The notes: a model not told the origin generated them from the letters alone. 64,000 bases of DNA from Saccharothrix ecbatanensis (GCF_014205015.1 NZ_JACHMO010000001.1:744001-808000); one strand, 5' to 3'. Numbered from the stretch's first letter, positions 41,725 through 51,601 are shown. A program made the numbers and translations.

Positions 41725-42333
41725 ATGTCCGAGGAACGGCTGACCATGCGCGAGCGCGCCGCACTGCTGGTGCTGATGGCGGAGGCGCGCGAGTTGACCA
41801 ACGCCGAACTCCGGGAACTCGCCGGCTTCACCCTCGACGGCGCGTGCCGCCGCCGCCTCAACGAGCTCGGCCTGGTCATCAGCACCAAGACCGGCCGCGC
41901 CTACGTGCACGACCTCACCGACGACGGCGCCGTGCGATGCCAGGCCGAGCTGTCCGTCCAGCGCCCTCCCCGGGCCGGTTACGCCGGTGGAGCCCTCTAC
42001 GTGGTGCTGGCCGGACTGCGACGCCACCTGGAGGCCACCGGCGGCACGCTCGGCGAGCTCTTCACCGCGGACCTGGGTCACCGGGTCGAGAACGCCTACC
42101 TCGTGCTGGCGTCCCGACCCGGCGACGCGGTGCCCCTGCTCGCGCTGCGTGAACACCTCGGCGACGTGCCGACCGACCGACTCGACCGGGCACTGACGGC
42201 CCTCGCGGACCGCTCCGACGTCCACCTGCGGGCCGAAGCCGACCAGAAGTCGCTCACCGAGCAGGACAGGCTGGCCGCGTTGGTGCTCGGCGGCAGCCCC
42301 CGACACACCCTGATGATCGAGACCGCCGGGTGA
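41725..42333 (+). CDS. Small two-winged-helix-like protein, partner of the ATPase
   Basis: A 202-residue protein I cannot assign to a named family. The N-terminal ~70 residues look like a winged helix (RERAALLVLMAEARELTNAELRELAGFTLDGACRRRLNELGLVIST). A second HTH-like unit occurs near 140-185 (PLLALREHLGDVPTDRLDRALTALADR). The stop overlaps the ATPase start (GTGA), so the two are translationally coupled. It may recruit the ATPase to DNA or regulate the operon. The ATG at 41725 or 41746 could be used. Confidence 0.7.
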   Translation: MSEERLTMRERAALLVLMAEARELTNAELRELAGFTLDGACRRRLNELGLVISTKTGRAYVHDLTDDGAVRCQAELSVQRPPRAGYAGGALYVVLAGLRRHLEATGGTLGELFTADLGHRVENAYLVLASRPGDAVPLLALREHLGDVPTDRLDRALTALADRSDVHLRAEADQKSLTEQDRLAALVLGGSPRHTLMIETAG

Positions 42334-45300
42334 ACGAGGAGCAGCGCCACGCGCTGTCGTCGGTGCAGTTCGGCTGGGCGGTGACACCGGACGACATCTG
42401 GAATCCGATGGACCACCACGTCGACGGCCTGCACCCGCGTGCCGTCGCCACCACCACCCAGGCGGTCGCCTCGGCCGGACGACGTGCGCAGGTCAGCCCG
42501 ATGGGCATCGTGCTGCGCGGTGAACGGGGTGTGGGCAAGACGCACATGCTGGGCTGGCTCAGACAGCACGTGCAACAGCAAGGCGGGTCGTTCTTCCTGC
42601 TCAAGCTCCTCGACGGCTACTCGTTCTGGGCGGGCGCGGTGCACGGCGTGGTCGGCGGCCTGCTCGACCGCCAAGGCGGTCAGTTGGGCCACCTGCTCGG
42701 CGAACTCGCCCGCCGCACCGGTCAGGACCGGGAAACCGGCATGCGCCTCACCGGCACGTTGCCCGTGCGCAGGCAGGACATCGACGGCCTGCTCGACGGG
42801 CTGCGCTCACTCGACCCCCAGGTCGCGGTCGAGTGCCAGGACACCCTGCGGGCGCTGATCCTGTACCGGGCCAAGGGGAAGGCGTGGGAAGCGGGCAACG
42901 CCTACCTCGTCCTGCCCGACGGGGTCGATGCCGTCGACCGCGTCGAGTGGGGGTTCCACGCGCCGTTCCGAGCGCCGCAGTTGCTGCTCGGCGACCTGTC
43001 CAGGATCTTCGCCCTGATCGGTCCGGTCGTCATGGCCGTCGACCAGGTCGACAGCGTCATCACCCAGGCTGCCGACTCGCCGGGGGAGGAGTCCCTGGTC
43101 GACCGGTTGGCGGACGGGCTCATGCGGGTGCGCGAGGAGACCCGGCGCACCATCGTGGTGGTGGCCTGCCTGCCGCGCTCGTGGGACCTCATCGAGCACC
43201 ACGCCGTCAACTCCGCGGCCGACCGGTTCCGCGTGCTCGACCTGCGCACCGCGATGCCCAGCGCGGCCGTGGCGACCGCGATCGTGGAACGGCACCTGGG
43301 CGGTCTCTACGGCGAGATCGGCTTCACCCCGCCCCACGCCACCTGGCCCGTCCACCCGTCGGCGTTCGCAGGGCCGGACGTGGCCCACTGGACGCCCCGA
43401 CGGCTGCTGCAACGCGTTGACGAGCACATCCGCCGGTGCCTCACCCACGACGCGGTCGAGGAACTGCGGGACTTCGCCGCCACCGCACCCGAGCCCGCGG
43501 TCCAGCCCGCCGTGGACTCGCGGGAAGCGGACGAACTCGATGCCCTCTTCGCCCGACTGCACGACACCGCCGACGTGCTGGCTCCCCTGGACCACCACCG
43601 GGAGGACGAGCGCATGCAGGCCTTGCTCGGCGCGGCCCTGCACTGCTTCGTGCTCGAACAAGGTGCCACCGGGCCCGCGCTGACCATCGACGCGTCACGC
43701 GGCGGCAACCCGCCCCTGCACGCCCGGCTGCGCCTCACCATCGACGAGGCCGGTGAAGGCGAGGTCCACTGGAGCTTCCGCGCCATCGCCCACACCAACG
43801 CCCGCGCCGTGCTCGCGCGGCTCAAGTCGGCGCAACTGGAAGCGGAACTCCACCAGGGCAACGACAAGCGGCACCTGGTCGTGCTGCGCAACACGGCGTT
43901 CTCCAGTGGACCCGCCACCAGGGCGGCGCTGGAGGAGTTCCGCTCCGATGGCGGCCTGGACCTGCCGATCGCCGAGAGCGACCTGCGCCGGTTCACCGCC
44001 TTGGAGAAGATGCGCGACCAGTCGCCGCCGGGGTTCCTGCCGTGGCTGCTCACCCGCCGCCCCGCGACCTCTTCGCTGCTGCTGACGAGGGCACTGGCCG
44101 ATCTCGACCACTACGCGGCAACGTCAGTGCCGCAGGCTCGTCAGGACAGCGCCGACCCGGAGCCGGAGTGGCCGGGGGTCAGCGGCACACTGTCCGACGC
44201 CATCCCCGACGCCATCCCCGGGTTTCCCGCCGCACCACGCGGATCCGCGACCGCGCCGGGGACGGCCGCCGCCCCTTGGGCACCCGTGACCGCGCCGGGA
44301 AAGATCGCCGCACTGCGCGAATCCGCAACCACACCAACGGAATCCGCAACCGCACCCGGCGCTGTGGCGCTGAGCGAATCCGCCGCCTCCGACGAGCCGA
44401 CCGTGCGCCTGGGCACCGGCATCGTCACCGGCAAGCCGTTCACCGTCCCGCTCACGCTGCTGCGCAAGCACACCGCCGTCTTCGCCGGCAGCGGCTCGGG
44501 CAAGACCGTGCTCTTGCGCCGCCTGATCGAAGAGGTCGCCCTGCACGGGGTCTCCTCGATCGTCATCGACACCAACAACGACCTCGCCCGACTGGGCGAC
44601 CCCTGGCCCTCCCCGCCCGCTCTCTGGGAACCCGGCGACGCCGAACGCGCCGAACGCTACTTGCGCGACACCGACGTGGTCGTCTGGACGCCCCGGCGCG
44701 AGGCCGGCAGGCCGCTCACCCTCGACCCGTTGCCCGGCTTCGACCGCGAACCCGACGACCCGGACGAGTTCCGCAGCGCCGTCGACGCCGCCGTGGCCGG
44801 GCTGGTGCCGCGCATCAACCTCGGCGGACGCAGGGCCACCACCGGCAGGGCCGTCCTCACCCAGGCCCTGACGCACTTCGTCCGTGACGGGGGAGGCGAG
44901 CTGCGGGACTTCCTCGAGTTCCTGGCCGACCTGCCGTCCGGGATCAGCACCGTGCGCGACGCGACGCGCCTCGCGTCCGACATGGCCGATGGCCTCAACG
45001 CCGAGATGATCAACGACCCGGTGTTCGGCGGGGCGGGCGAACGGCTGGACCCCGGTGTGCTGCTCACCCCTCCGGCCGGCAAGCGGGCCAGGGTCTCCGT
45101 GATCAGCTGCATCGGCCTGCCCAACGACGACCAGCGCCAGACCTTCGTCAACCAGCTCCAGCTCGCCCTGTTCTCGTGGGTCAAGCGCAACCCCGCCAAG
45201 GACCGGCCGCTCGGCGGGCTCTTCGTGCTGGACGAGGCCCAGACGTTCGTGTCCTCGCGCACCACCACCGCCTCCACCCAGAGCACGCTGACGCTGGCGT

Positions 45301-45647
45301 CACAGGCGCGCAAGTACGGGCTGGGCATGGTCTACGCGACGCAGGCCCCCAAGGCGCTGCACAACGTGGTCACCGGCAACGCCGCGACGCAGTTCTTCGG
45401 CCTGCTCAACGCCCCCGTTCAGATCCAGGCGGCGACCGACCTGGCCCGTGCCAAGGGCGGTCGCATCGACGACGTCTCCCGCCTGCCCGCCGGCCAGTTC
45501 TACGGCGCCACCGAGGGAACCGGGCTGTCCAAGCTCCGGGTGCTGATGTGCCTGAGCCACCACCCGCCCACCGCGTTGACGGAGGAGGAGGTCCTTATGC
45601 GGGCCCAGACGTCGGCAGAGGACACCGCGGACGTGCGCGCAGGCTGA
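42330..45647 (+). CDS. Dual-ATPase protein: AAA-like plus HerA-like helicase module
   Basis: An 1105-residue cytoplasmic protein with two P-loop modules. The first (about 1-370) has Walker A GERGVGKT (64-71) and Walker B VVMAVD (233-238). A middle region (~370-600) is followed by an Ala/Pro/Thr/Ser-rich linker (~600-690). The second module (~690-1105) has Walker A GSGSGKT (near 720), Walker B GLFVLDEAQTFV (near 965) and ASQARKYGLGMVYATQAPKALHNVV, as in HerA/DUF87 DNA translocases. Two-ATPase architectures like this appear in phage-defence and DNA-translocation loci, but no nuclease is seen here, so that role is inferred. The partner is the coupled 202-residue protein. Confidence 0.85.
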   Translation: MNEEQRHALSSVQFGWAVTPDDIWNPMDHHVDGLHPRAVATTTQAVASAGRRAQVSPMGIVLRGERGVGKTHMLGWLRQHVQQQGGSFFLLKLLDGYSFWAGAVHGVVGGLLDRQGGQLGHLLGELARRTGQDRETGMRLTGTLPVRRQDIDGLLDGLRSLDPQVAVECQDTLRALILYRAKGKAWEAGNAYLVLPDGVDAVDRVEWGFHAPFRAPQLLLGDLSRIFALIGPVVMAVDQVDSVITQAADSPGEESLVDRLADGLMRVREETRRTIVVVACLPRSWDLIEHHAVNSAADRFRVLDLRTAMPSAAVATAIVERHLGGLYGEIGFTPPHATWPVHPSAFAGPDVAHWTPRRLLQRVDEHIRRCLTHDAVEELRDFAATAPEPAVQPAVDSREADELDALFARLHDTADVLAPLDHHREDERMQALLGAALHCFVLEQGATGPALTIDASRGGNPPLHARLRLTIDEAGEGEVHWSFRAIAHTNARAVLARLKSAQLEAELHQGNDKRHLVVLRNTAFSSGPATRAALEEFRSDGGLDLPIAESDLRRFTALEKMRDQSPPGFLPWLLTRRPATSSLLLTRALADLDHYAATSVPQARQDSADPEPEWPGVSGTLSDAIPDAIPGFPAAPRGSATAPGTAAAPWAPVTAPGKIAALRESATTPTESATAPGAVALSESAASDEPTVRLGTGIVTGKPFTVPLTLLRKHTAVFAGSGSGKTVLLRRLIEEVALHGVSSIVIDTNNDLARLGDPWPSPPALWEPGDAERAERYLRDTDVVVWTPRREAGRPLTLDPLPGFDREPDDPDEFRSAVDAAVAGLVPRINLGGRRATTGRAVLTQALTHFVRDGGGELRDFLEFLADLPSGISTVRDATRLASDMADGLNAEMINDPVFGGAGERLDPGVLLTPPAGKRARVSVISCIGLPNDDQRQTFVNQLQLALFSWVKRNPAKDRPLGGLFVLDEAQTFVSSRTTTASTQSTLTLASQARKYGLGMVYATQAPKALHNVVTGNAATQFFGLLNAPVQIQAATDLARAKGGRIDDVSRLPAGQFYGATEGTGLSKLRVLMCLSHHPPTALTEEEVLMRAQTSAEDTADVRAG

Positions 45648-45739
45648 CCGGCCCCGAGCCTCCGTAAAACCTGTTGGCGACCACGGCGGCCACTGCTATC
45701 TTTCCGGCGGCCGTGCGAGAGAACGAGGAGGTGGTACCC

Positions 45740-45790
45740 GTGAACGTATCGACATGGGTGCTCTCCTCCGGGGTCACGGTCGGACGCTAG
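45740..45790 (+). CDS. Putative 16-residue leader peptide
   Basis: A GTG-initiated ORF encodes MNVSTWVLSSGVTVGR and ends 45 bases before the hydrolase start. GAGGAGGT lies 7 bases upstream, one of the strongest Shine-Dalgarno sequences in the window. A complementary CTCCTC lies inside the peptide coding region, so the site could be occluded by pairing. It is too short for homology; treat as a candidate. Confidence 0.45.
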   Translation: MNVSTWVLSSGVTVGR

Positions 45791-45835
45791 GTCGTCCGGG
45801 AGCGCCGTTCACGAGCACTCCCGAAAGGCACGACC

Positions 45836-46561
45836 ATGCGATTCACTTCCGAACAGCGCCTCGAAGACGGCGTCCTCGAACGCGAGTTCACCCTCGGCGA
45901 GATCCCAGGCATCCTGTGGACGTCCGGATCCGCACCGGCGCCGCTGATCCTGGTCGGCCACCCCGGCGGATTGCGCATGATGTACCCCCGTCTGGTCGCC
46001 CGTGCCCGGCACGCCGTGGCGGAGGGCTTCGCCGCGGCCACCATCGAGCTACCCGGGGCCGGTGGCCGACCCCGTTCCGCCGTCACCGAGGACGCCCGCG
46101 CCGACCTGCTCCGGGCGCTGGAGGCCGGCGAGCCGGTCGGCGACGGGATCGTCGACCGGCTCGTCCTCCCGCTGGTCGACAAGGCGGTCCCGGAATGGCG
46201 GGCCGCCCTGGACGCCCTGCTCCCGCTGCCGGAGATCGGCGGCCCGGTCGGGTACTCGGGCGGGGTGATCTCCATCGGCATCCGGCTGGCGGTGGTCGAG
46301 CCGCGCATCTCGGCCGCCGTCCTGTTCGCCGGGAGTTTCGTGCCCCGCGCCGTGTTCGAGGAGGCCCGGCAGGTCACCATCCCGTTGCAGGTCCTGTTGC
46401 AGTGGGACGACGAAGGAAACGACCGGCAGCAGGCCCTGGACCTGTTCGACGCCTTGGGCTCCAAGGAGAAGACGCTGCACGCCAACATGGGTGGGCACAC
46501 CGGCGTCCCGTCGTTCGAGGGTGACGACGCGAACCGGTTCTTCGCCCGGCACCTGAAGTAG
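45836..46561 (+). CDS. Alpha/beta hydrolase
   Basis: A 241-residue alpha/beta hydrolase (dienelactone hydrolase/prolyl-oligopeptidase-like). The nucleophile elbow is GYSGG (Ser141), with the oxyanion region VGHPGGLR and a C-terminal GGHTG His near 219. No signal peptide. GAAAGG lies 7 bases before the ATG. It is convergent with the GH127 gene across a strong hairpin. Confidence 0.85.
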   Translation: MRFTSEQRLEDGVLEREFTLGEIPGILWTSGSAPAPLILVGHPGGLRMMYPRLVARARHAVAEGFAAATIELPGAGGRPRSAVTEDARADLLRALEAGEPVGDGIVDRLVLPLVDKAVPEWRAALDALLPLPEIGGPVGYSGGVISIGIRLAVVEPRISAAVLFAGSFVPRAVFEEARQVTIPLQVLLQWDDEGNDRQQALDLFDALGSKEKTLHANMGGHTGVPSFEGDDANRFFARHLK

Positions 46562-46576
46562 GGCCACGACGAGCCT

Positions 46577-46614
46577 CGACCCGACGTCGGCGAAGGTTCG
46601 ACGACGTCGGGTCG
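46577..46614. terminator. Bidirectional terminator between hydrolase and GH127
   Basis: Perfect 13-bp arms CGACCCGACGTCG (46577-46589) and CGACGTCGGGTCG (46602-46614), with a 12-base loop, fill the 60-bp gap between the convergent genes. Confidence 0.85.
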
Positions 46615-46621
46615 GCTGGGA

Positions 46622-49357
46622 TCAGATGAAACGCCAGAGGTGGTCGGCGGCGGCGTTGTCGTCGTACAGGACCACCTGCGCGCCGCGGGCGGTGGAGCCG
46701 CCGGACAGGCCGAGGACCCGTCCGCCGTTGCCGCACTGGATGCGGAAGTAGCCGTTGCCGCCGTGCCGCAAGCGCCACTTGTGGTCGTTGGTGCCGTTGT
46801 CGGCCCATTGCAGCACTCTGGCGTTGTTGGCGTTGGCGCCGTTCTCGACCCCGAGGACCTTGCCGCTGTGGGAGTTCCGCAGCCGGAAGTAGCCGTCGGG
46901 GTCGAGAACGGCGGTCCACAGGTGGTCGGCGGTGCCGTTGTCGTCCCACTGCACGGCCAAGCCGCCGTCGGCGGTGGACATGTCCTGCACGCCGAGCACA
47001 AGGCCGCTGGCGCGGTTCTGCACGCGGCGGGCCCCGGTGGGAACGAACCGCCACCGGTTGTCGGCCGAGCCGTTGTCGGGGTCCTGCACGGCTTGGGCGC
47101 CCTGCGCCGTCGAGGCGTTCAGGATGCCCAGCAGCTTGCCGCTGTTGACGTTGCGCAGCTTGTGCGTGCCGTCGCCGTTGTCCAGCACGGTCCAGCGGTG
47201 GTCTGCGGTGCCGGTGTCGCCCCATTGCAGGACGCGGGCGTTGTCGGCGGTGGACATGTTCTCGACGCCGAGCACCTTGCCGCTGTTCAGGTTGCGCAGC
47301 CGGACGTTGCTCCCGTCCACGACGACCTGCCAGTTGTGGTCTGCGGTGCCGTTGTCGCTCCACTGCACGGCCAGACCGCCGTCCGAGGTGGACATGTTCT
47401 GCACGCCGAGCACAAGGCCGCTGGCGGCGTTGAGCAGCCGGTAGCCGGCCTCGGACCCGCCGCCTCCGCCGCCGCTGGTGTTCCAGTAGACGGTGTAGTT
47501 GTAGCCGTGGGCGTCGTGGAACGGCCCGAGGTTGACCGTCGCGCCGTCGGCCTGAGCGGTGAACGCCAACGACGACGTGCTGGTGCGGGTGATGGAGTCG
47601 ACGTTGAGCGACGGCAGCCGGGACAGGGCGGTGTTGCCGTAGTTGCCCGCCAGGACGGCCGGACCGTACGTGATCGCGGCGACGGCCGGGTTGTCGTTGG
47701 CCGCCTGCATGATCACCCGCATGGGCAGGCGCAGGGTGACCGTGTCGCCGGAGGCCCACGTCCTGGTCAGCGAGGCGTAGCTGCCCGGGGTGGTGGTGAC
47801 GTTCTGGGCGACGCCGTTGACGCTGATGGTGGCGCCGGTCGTCCACGCGGGGATGCGCAGGCGCATCGTCCACGACCCGCCGCCGCCGACGGTGAAGGTG
47901 GTGGTGTCGGAGGCCGGGTAGGTCGTGGTCTGGGTGACCGTGATGCCGCGCTCCGACCACGTCAGCACCGACGGGGTGTAGAGGTTCACCGTGAGCGTGG
48001 CGCCGTTGTAGAAGTAGATCGAGTTCGCCAGGGACGTGTTGACTTCCAGCGCGGTGCCCTGGCAGCACCAGAAGGTGGTGTAGTCGGTGCTCCAGTTGCC
48101 GCCTCCCCACGCGGGCCCGGTGTTGCCCCGCCGGTGGCCGGGGTTGAGGCCGGTGAAGTAGCAGATGTGACCGTGCGGGTCGGCCGGGTTCTGCTGGCCG
48201 ATCAGGTGGTTGATCAGCGCGCGCTCGTAGTAGTCGAAGTACGCCGCGTTGTCGGGGCTGAGCAGCCACAGCTCGCGGGTCAGCTTGAGCATGTTGTAGG
48301 TGTTGCACGCCTCGGCCGTGTCCGTGTTGAGGAAGGTGGCGATGGCGTTCGGCGCGCGGAAGTGCTCGGCCTGGCTGTTGCCGCCGATCACGTAGCTGTG
48401 GGCGGCCGTCGTGATGTTCCAGGCATTGCTCGCGATGTCCCGGTAACGGGTGGTGCCGGTGGCCTTGTACTCGCGGGCCGCGCCGATCCACTTGGGCACC
48501 TGGGTGTTGGCGTGCAGTCCGCTGAGCTGGTCCCGGTTCGCGGCCAAGGGGTCGAACACGGCGGCGTGGTCGAACCGCTGGGCGGTGGCAAGCCACCGGG
48601 CGTCCCCGGTCTGCTGGTACAGGTCGGTCAGCACCGCGTTCATGCCGCCGAACTCGGTGCCCAGCACGCGTTGCATCTGGCTGTACGACAGCCTGGCGGT
48701 GCGCCAGTCCACCCAGCCGGCGAACCGCAGCAGCACGTCGCGCGCCTGCGTGCTGCCGATGTAACGCCACACGTCCAGCAGGCCCGCCAGGGTCTTGTGC
48801 AGCGAGTAGTACGACACGGACTTCGGGCTGCCCGCCTCCATCGCGTCGAAGTCCGATTCGGGGAACCCGGACAGGTACCCGGTGTTGAACCCGGCCGCCG
48901 CGTTGTTCGCCTGGCACTTCGCCAGCTCGGCCACCATGAAGTTGGCCCTGTCCCGGCAAGTGGTGTCGCCGAGCACCGCCCACGCCTGTGCCCACGCGCT
49001 GAGGAAGTGCCCCTGGCTGTGGGTGCGGAACGGGAAGTTGGGCGCCTCCCACCCGCCGAGCGCCGCCGCGCCGTTCGTGGACAGCCGGTGGTTCAGCCGG
49101 AAGTTGTAGAGCAACCGGTTCACGTCCGCGAAGCGCAGGTAGGACAACGTGCGGTTCTGGTTGTCCAGCCATCGCCCCTGGGTCAGGCGGACCTGGCCCA
49201 GGTCGAACGGGTGCGCCGACACGCCGACGTCGCCGCGGACCGGCGGGACCGAGGCCGCGTCGGCCGTTCCGGCGAACAGGGACGGCGCGGTGCTCGCCAC
49301 CGCGACGACCCCGGCGGCCTGGAGCAATCTGCGTCGGTTCAACGGTGTGGACGACAT
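46622..49357 (-). CDS. Secreted GH127 beta-L-arabinofuranosidase with RICIN repeats
   Basis: A 911-residue enzyme with a Tat-type signal (NRRRLLQAAGVV). The GH127 domain (~45-640) contains the catalytic glutamate Glu331 (SQAEHF) and Cys351, Cys431 and Cys432 (TAEACN; TFWCCQG), matching the Glu-Cys3 Zn/nucleophile set of HypBA1. After a Gly linker (GGGGGG) come six or so beta-trefoil (RICIN/CBM13-like) subdomains. It would release L-arabinofuranose from arabinan or arabinoxylan-type side chains. The ATG at 49357 follows ACAGGAG by 4-5 bases. It is the last of four secreted GH genes on the minus strand. Confidence 0.9.
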   Translation of the reverse strand: MSSTPLNRRRLLQAAGVVAVASTAPSLFAGTADAASVPPVRGDVGVSAHPFDLGQVRLTQGRWLDNQNRTLSYLRFADVNRLLYNFRLNHRLSTNGAAALGGWEAPNFPFRTHSQGHFLSAWAQAWAVLGDTTCRDRANFMVAELAKCQANNAAAGFNTGYLSGFPESDFDAMEAGSPKSVSYYSLHKTLAGLLDVWRYIGSTQARDVLLRFAGWVDWRTARLSYSQMQRVLGTEFGGMNAVLTDLYQQTGDARWLATAQRFDHAAVFDPLAANRDQLSGLHANTQVPKWIGAAREYKATGTTRYRDIASNAWNITTAAHSYVIGGNSQAEHFRAPNAIATFLNTDTAEACNTYNMLKLTRELWLLSPDNAAYFDYYERALINHLIGQQNPADPHGHICYFTGLNPGHRRGNTGPAWGGGNWSTDYTTFWCCQGTALEVNTSLANSIYFYNGATLTVNLYTPSVLTWSERGITVTQTTTYPASDTTTFTVGGGGSWTMRLRIPAWTTGATISVNGVAQNVTTTPGSYASLTRTWASGDTVTLRLPMRVIMQAANDNPAVAAITYGPAVLAGNYGNTALSRLPSLNVDSITRTSTSSLAFTAQADGATVNLGPFHDAHGYNYTVYWNTSGGGGGGSEAGYRLLNAASGLVLGVQNMSTSDGGLAVQWSDNGTADHNWQVVVDGSNVRLRNLNSGKVLGVENMSTADNARVLQWGDTGTADHRWTVLDNGDGTHKLRNVNSGKLLGILNASTAQGAQAVQDPDNGSADNRWRFVPTGARRVQNRASGLVLGVQDMSTADGGLAVQWDDNGTADHLWTAVLDPDGYFRLRNSHSGKVLGVENGANANNARVLQWADNGTNDHKWRLRHGGNGYFRIQCGNGGRVLGLSGGSTARGAQVVLYDDNAAADHLWRFI

Positions 49358-49462
49358 GGGACTCCTGTCATCGGTTGCATCGGTTGTTTCGGACGTCGTG
49401 ACGGGCACGGTGGCGTCGGGGTCGGGTGTTCGCGGGGTGCGGTCGAAGGTCCGCTCGGTGCG

Positions 49463-51565
49463 TCAGGGTGTGGTGAGGTCGAACTTGCGCACGGTGACGG
49501 AGCCGCCGATGGCTTGGGTGGCGTGGTTGAAGATGCCGAAGCGGTAGCCCATGAAGAACTGCCAGGCGTTGTTGAGCGTGAACGCCGGTCCGAGCGACGA
49601 GAAGTTCACGCCGTCGGTGCTGTAGGAGAAGCGGGCGACGCGGTTGGAGCCGGGTTGGATGTCGGCGTTGACCCGCAACCAGATCCGGCCGCCGCTGACC
49701 GCCGCGCTCGCTGCTTCGGCGCCTGTGTTCGTGGTGCGCCAGCTGCTGTCCATGGCGAGGCCGTTCGTCATGGACACGCGGGTCTGGCCGTTGTCGCGTT
49801 TGACGCCGATCCACGCCGAGGACTGGCGCAGCATGGCGAGGCCGGACCGGTCACCGTCGCGCATGGTGCTGTAGTCGAGCTCGATGGTGGCGGTGGAGGT
49901 CGGTCCCTGGATGCGGTGGGTCAGCGTGTTGCGGGCCGCGTACAGGTCGTTGGTGACGGTGGCCGTCCGCAACGTGAGCCCGTTGTTCACCGAGTACCGG
50001 GCAGTGTCCGGGTCGTGGTTCCACTCCCACTGCGGTCCGAGCGCCGTGCCGGCGAACGTGTCGGTCCCGGTGAGGGGTTTCACCGGCCGTGTCGGCAGCG
50101 GAGCGGGGTAGTTCACGCCCCACCGTCCGTTGACCGTCTGCAACGTCGGCCAGCCGTCGGCGGTCCAGGTGATCGGGGCGAGGGCGGGTACCCGGCCGCC
50201 GGGGTAGGCGTCGACGAAGGACATGTAGTGCCAGTCGCCGTTCTGCGTCTGCACCAGGCTGCCCTGGTGGGGCACGCCACCACCGGGGATCGGGCCGGGC
50301 AGGTCGAGCAGCACCTGCCGCAACGTGTAGGGCCCGAACGGGTTGCTGGCCTTGAGGACGTACTGCCCGTTGGCCGGTCGGGTCAGCCAGATGTAGTAGC
50401 TGCCGTTGCGCTTGTAGAACCGTGCCCCCTCCAGCGTCCCGATGTTCGAGGGCGTCTGGAACACCTGCTGTGCGCGGACTTGCGTGCGGCCATCGGCGGA
50501 CAGCTGGGCAACGCTGATAGTGCCGTTGCCGTAGGCGACGTACATCGTGTCGTTGTCGTCGATGAGCATGCCGGCGTCGTAGTAGCAGTTGTCGATCTGG
50601 GCGTGCCGGTTCCACTGCCCGTCGACGCTGGTGGCGGTGTAGATGTAGGTGTCGTTGAAGTCGATGCACCCGGCCCAGTAGTAGGTGCGGTTGCTCGCCC
50701 GGTATTGCAGGGTCGACGCCCAGATGCCGTTGACGTAGGCCCGTTGGCCGTTGGTCAGGTCGTACTTGGCGCCGAAGTCCAGCGACGGCACGGAGTGGCC
50801 GGCGAACTCCCAGTTGACCAGGTCGTAGGAACGCAGGATCGGCGCGCCGGGGGAGTAGTGCATCGTGGACGCGGTCATGTAGTACACGTCTCCGACGCGG
50901 ATGACCTCGACGTCGGCGAAGTCCTGCCACACCACCGGGTTGGTGTACTGCCCGCCCGGTGCAGGGGTGGTCGTCGTGGTGGTGGGGTTGCCGCCACCGA
51001 CGCGCACCAACTGCCACTGCTGGTTCGCGCCACCCCAGTCGCTGTACTGGACGATGTTCCCGCCGTCGTTGGTGGCCGCGTTCTGCACCTCGACCGCCTT
51101 GTTGCTGTTGCGGTTGATCAGGCGGACGTGGCCGCCGTCGGAGTCGGCGAGGCGGAACTGCTGGTTGGCGCCGTTGTGGTCGGTCCACTGCTGGATCGCG
51201 GCGCCGTCGGCGGTGGACGAGTTCGGCACGTCGAGGACCTTGCCGGAGTGCTTGGACTTGAGCCGGTAGTAGCCGCCGCCGGAGTCGACGAACTGCCACT
51301 GCTGGTTCGCGCCGTCACTCCGGGTCCACTGGGTGATGCGGCCGCCGTCGGCGGTGGAGAGGTTGTAGACGTCCAACGCCTTGCCGCTGTTGCGGTTCAC
51401 CAGCACGTACCAGGCGTTGGTGTCGACGGTGGCCGCGGAGCTGGTCGCCGAGCCGAAGACGACCATCACACCGCCGAGCACGACCGCGGCCATGACCGCG
51501 GCCATCCTCGACAACCGGCCACGCCTGCGCGCCAAGCGTCGTGGGAGTTCATCGGGGACGGACAT
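49463..51565 (-). CDS. Secreted RICIN-GH43 arabinofuranosidase/xylosidase
   Basis: A 700-residue protein. A signal peptide (to about 44, SSAAT) precedes an N-terminal RICIN/CBM13 domain of three subrepeats (~46-190), then a Thr/Pro linker. A five-bladed GH43 propeller follows (PVVWQDFADVEVIRVGD; DAGMLIDDND; EGARFYKRNGSYYIW), then a C-terminal beta-sandwich (~510-700, FAGTALGPQWEWNHDPDTARYSV), the beta-xylosidase-type C2 domain. AAGGAG is 5 bases before the ATG. Arabinoxylan debranching is likely; exact specificity cannot be read. Confidence 0.87.
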   Translation of the reverse strand: MSVPDELPRRLARRRGRLSRMAAVMAAVVLGGVMVVFGSATSSAATVDTNAWYVLVNRNSGKALDVYNLSTADGGRITQWTRSDGANQQWQFVDSGGGYYRLKSKHSGKVLDVPNSSTADGAAIQQWTDHNGANQQFRLADSDGGHVRLINRNSNKAVEVQNAATNDGGNIVQYSDWGGANQQWQLVRVGGGNPTTTTTTPAPGGQYTNPVVWQDFADVEVIRVGDVYYMTASTMHYSPGAPILRSYDLVNWEFAGHSVPSLDFGAKYDLTNGQRAYVNGIWASTLQYRASNRTYYWAGCIDFNDTYIYTATSVDGQWNRHAQIDNCYYDAGMLIDDNDTMYVAYGNGTISVAQLSADGRTQVRAQQVFQTPSNIGTLEGARFYKRNGSYYIWLTRPANGQYVLKASNPFGPYTLRQVLLDLPGPIPGGGVPHQGSLVQTQNGDWHYMSFVDAYPGGRVPALAPITWTADGWPTLQTVNGRWGVNYPAPLPTRPVKPLTGTDTFAGTALGPQWEWNHDPDTARYSVNNGLTLRTATVTNDLYAARNTLTHRIQGPTSTATIELDYSTMRDGDRSGLAMLRQSSAWIGVKRDNGQTRVSMTNGLAMDSSWRTTNTGAEAASAAVSGGRIWLRVNADIQPGSNRVARFSYSTDGVNFSSLGPAFTLNNAWQFFMGYRFGIFNHATQAIGGSVTVRKFDLTTP

Positions 51566-51601
51566 GACTGCTCCTTACCCGCCGCTTCGGGCGGTGTGCG
51601 G

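Noticed and set aside
42330..45647. BREX BrxC/PglY assignment of the dual ATPase
   Set aside because: No methyltransferase, alkaline phosphatase-like or other BREX gene is nearby, and the second half is HerA-like.
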